64,000 nucleotides of DNA from Volvox africanus (taxonomy: Eukaryota; Chlorophyta; Chlorophyceae; Chlamydomonadales; Volvocaceae). The stretch lies in NCBI GenBank assembly GCA_030268105.1, contig BSDZ01000011.1:1674001-1738000 (forward strand), written 5' to 3'. The notes under the pieces were generated by a model, which saw only the letters and a list, made by a program, of their open reading frames with translations, did not search any database and was not told the DNA's origin. Both the position numbers and the translations under genes were made by a program. Shown here piece after piece: positions 60,959 through 64,000 of the stretch (its first letter is position 1; each line of letters begins with the position of its first letter).

Positions 60959-63743
60959 ATGCTATGCATTAAAATGAGTCCGATACCCACTCAGGAGCAA
61001 TTATCTGAAGCAGTTCGAGGAAAGGATGGTAAATTCCCAGAAATCTTCCATGTATTAGCTGAGAAAAGAAGTTCTCAGGATTCAGTTCAGACATGGATAA
61101 CAACTGCAAAAATACTATTAAGCAGAGGTGAACTGGAGCGTTGTAAGGGGATCCTTGAGGCATTCAGGGAAAGCAACCCGGATAATATAACTGCAACGTT
61201 ACTTTTATCTAAATCATGTCAACTCCTGGGGTCAGAGCATGATCTGGACGAAAGTGTCATGCTGGCCAGGTATACGGCTCGACACGACAGACGATTCGTC
61301 ATGCAAGTCAAAGGAGCTCTAAGCCGATAAAATAAATTCATATGCGTATGTCCTAATTAGGAACGCCGTCAGCTGCGCTTCAAACCCGGAGGACAACCTA
61401 CGCGCTTCTCTGCAGCTGGCTGTGTCGCTGGGTAGCCGTGCACGATTACGTACGCGACAGCAAATTGAACGCCAGCATGACAGGTAGGCTTGGTGATTTG
61501 AGAACTGGTATTCGGACGCGGCCGCTGTAGGAGTTATCCCAGTCAGTTAGTGGTCAGCGGGCTCCGAAAAACTGGTCAACAGGTTTTCCTCGTTAGTTTC
61601 CTTCACTACCTGAGATTTTGCATGCGATCCTAGTTTTAGGGACTCGCGTAAAATTTTCAAAGCACCTGGACCGGCTATTCCCCAGCTCAGGCATTTGGCG
61701 GCCTATCTGTGAGAAGCCGCGTCCCGAGAAGCCCAGTCACCCGTGCCGCATGCAGAGTGGTTTGGATGAGGTCCGTGACCAGGTCCTTGCCCAGGCCCAA
61801 CCGCCCATTCACATTCTCCCATATCAAGAAGACGCAAATTGGAGGAACCAAAGATTAGTGGCAGAAATCACTTGCCTACGACGACCACCAGTACAGGTTT
61901 TCTATCTTTCCGACCTCTTAACTGCGCTAGCGTGCCGGAGTTAACTGCTCTAGCGAGCCGGATATGTACGGCAGCGAGTGCGGCGGTTTTCCTCGCACAT
62001 GTTATTCTACAAGTGCATTCATCCCACGAACGCGTCTGCGTAAACTTCTCTGTGTGAATCTTCTCACAATGCCGAGATCCCCCATAATCTCACATGCGCC
62101 CACGTTGCTTACTGGATCCAGGGAGGAGGCCATCCAGTTGCTTTCCTCTGTGGACCTGCTGGTCTCTGCATCTGGCAGCACTAGTACCACCGCCACCAGC
62201 AGCAGCAGCAGCAGCAGCAACGTAGCACATGGCTTGTACACTCTGGCGTTGTTGCAGGCGGAGCAGGGGGGCTCACACGCGGCGAAGGCCAAGGCTACCG
62301 CAGTGTCGGCATGGCAGGCGGCTCAGGCAGCCAAGGACCCGCACCTGACAGCATTGGATCTGGTGCTCCTGTCAACGATTCTGTCTGCTGGAGGGAGGTG
62401 AGTCGTGACCGCTTGGCCACCTCTGGAAAGGTGTAAAGCCTCCAGAGAAGACTGGTTGAGTGACTTTGTTTTGCATTGGGTGAATTGCTGCCAAAAGGAG
62501 AGAAACCCCGTAAGAACCCCCGTTGTACGGTTGCCAGGGACTGAACGCCGTCGTCGCTGTTGTTATCGTTATCAGCGTCGTCGTTGTTGTTGTCATCGTT
62601 ATCAAGGTTCCTGATGGTGTTGTTGTAGTTTTGAGATCTGACGCAATGTACCATGGGTTATGGACATTATAACGTTCTGTATTTCGCTGGCCACCAACTG
62701 TTTCGATTTCAAGTGAGCGCGATATCGCTTGTTTACAGCTGCTCCACGCTGCTTTACATCCGCGCCGCTTACATCCCACTGCACTGCCGCGCAGCCAAGG
62801 CCAAAAGGCGGCCCTATCATGTCTTTCCCAGGCGCCCACATCCACGGCAGCAGCAGCGAATCTCCCTCTGGGTTCTGCTGAGCAGGCCCTATGGAGCAAC
62901 GTGCTGGTGTGCCGCCTGCGGTCTCGGCTACTAGCGGCGTTGTCGGACGCGGAGCTCGCCCTCACGGAGCTGGTGCTGGCGAAAAAGCTGCTAGCTGGCT
63001 GGCTGGAGTGTGGGCCGCTACCGGCTGGAGTTAGCCGAGGCATGGCGGAAGAGGAGCTGGCTAAGGTGTTTCGATACCCGGGGCAGTATTGGGAGAAACG
63101 TCAACCTGGAATATCGAATATGGGTTGCAACGATACGGTTCCGTGGTGGCGGAATGGCGAGGCGCCCCGCCCTCGCAATTATATTTCTTTCTTCCTTTCC
63201 AATCTCAAATACATTTATCTCTCATCTCAACACCGGCTGGGTGGAACTGGTGCGGAGGCGAACAGGACGAACGGATAGTTACACTCCGGAGTGGTCGCTC
63301 CGCTGTGTAGGAGTAGTCGCACATGTCACCAAAGAAAGCTGCGCCAGATGGAGGTGTCGCCTTGGGAATGTGTCGGTGTACCACTACCAGCTGGCAGCAA
63401 CTAGTATGTCCCCTGAGTAGGCTCAGGGAACATACTAGTCTACAACAGGTGGCCGCTGCGCCATAATTTGAATTCACTGTTGCTCAGCTCCTCGAGCATC
63501 TCTTCCCCCTCTGCCAGGTGTGGGGTGAGCTAGCCGTGGCGATCGCACAAGCCGACGGCGCGCAGAAGGCGGAGGCGCTTGCAGCGATAGACCACGCTCT
63601 TGCGCTACGACCGTGGACTGCCGCCACCCGCCATGCGGTGGGCAGCGTGCACGAGGCCCTGGGACAATACGAGGAGGCAGCGGCGGCGTACGATGATGCG
63701 TTGGCGCTGGATCCTACGCATGCGCCCACGCTGCTAAGAAAGG
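60959..63743 (+). CDS. TPR protein, TTC7/NPG1-like (3' part missing)
   Basis: A tetratricopeptide-repeat scaffold. Likely exons: 60959-61269, 61361-61483, 62122-62397, about 62890-63050 and 63518-63743 (ending at a G|GTGAAT donor); the gene continues past the window. Exons 1 and 2 join in phase, reading LARNAVSCASNPEDNL; the exon between 61483 and 62122 is unresolved. TPR-like pairs are visible (LLLSKSCQLLGSEHDLDE; HGLYTLALLQAEQGG; AVGSVHEALGQYEEAAAAY then DDALALDPTHAPTLL). The layout and short matches recall TTC7 / plant NPG1, which hold a phosphatidylinositol 4-kinase at the plasma membrane; this family call is tentative. A Ser-rich run encoded by an AGC repeat lies at about 62200-62220. 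A second ATG six codons in (MSPIPTQEQL) is an equally good start. Confidence 0.75.
63400..63439. repeat. 18-bp hairpin with 4-nt loop
   Basis: Arms 63400-63417 and 63422-63439 are reverse complements with one mismatch (actagtatgtcccctgag / ctcagggaacatactagt) around the loop tagg. It lies in the intron before the last visible TPR exon. Confidence 0.92.
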
Positions 63744-64000
63744 GTGAATGCGCTGCAGGGGTCATCCAGCGGCCGGCATGGGAGTTTTAAATATGTGAAC
63801 GGAATGAACACGGCGGCAAGACTGTTCTCTGCGTGTTGCTCCATCTGTTGCTCAGCTCGGAGTGCTGCGTGACTGTAGTCGACGGTGACCAACAGGTAGC
63901 TAGCAATCAACATGAAGTTCCTGACACTGATGGGTTGGCGAAGTTTTCCAAACTTTCTTAAGTTGTTCAAAACGCCCCTCTTTGGACCTCAGGCGCGTTA

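Overview
The window reads as nuclear DNA of a volvocine green alga (Chlamydomonas/Volvox/Gonium type). The coding exons are short, GC-rich and Ala/Gly/Ser/Gln-rich. They are split by many small GT-AG introns that hold microsatellites and minisatellites, and they sit between more AT-rich spacers. The protein set fits a flagellate alga: ligand-gated channels, a kinesin, a plant-type photolyase/hydrolase fusion, FKBP12, dephospho-CoA kinase and a TPR protein. I see no bacterial operons, rRNA, CRISPR or clear tRNA. All gene models are spliced by hand from reading frame, GT/GC-AG sites and phase, so exon ends are predictions.

Layout: 2.25-4.07 kb (-) is an unrecognised multi-exon gene. 6.13-11.42 kb (-) and 14.93-22.16 kb (-) are two tandem ionotropic glutamate receptor-like channel genes with almost the same exon lengths. 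25.27-32.60 kb (+) is a kinesin with a long, Gly-rich, acidic tail. 35.07-39.84 kb (-) is a complete ten-exon 2-oxoglutarate/Fe(II) oxygenase. 41.20-48.82 kb (+) is a photolyase N-domain fused to an alpha/beta hydrolase. 51.25-52.14 kb (-) is a two-exon gene of unknown function. 56.19-56.99 kb (-) is an FKBP12 prolyl isomerase of 108 residues. 57.87-60.60 kb (-) is dephospho-CoA kinase, divergent from a TPR gene (60.96 kb onward, +) that runs off the right edge.

The main point of interest is the receptor pair. Both keep the channel core (S1-M1-pore-M3-S2-M4) with the Arg and Asp that bind an amino-acid agonist in animal receptors, but have no amino-terminal domain and carry an Ala-rich pore filter. 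They share a 271-bp tract, exon plus intron, that is about 97% identical while most of the rest has diverged, which suggests gene conversion. A young dispersed repeat of about 230 bp occurs both in an intron of the first receptor and in an intron of the kinesin. No shared pathway links the other genes; apart from the receptor tandem they look like ordinary neighbouring eukaryotic genes.
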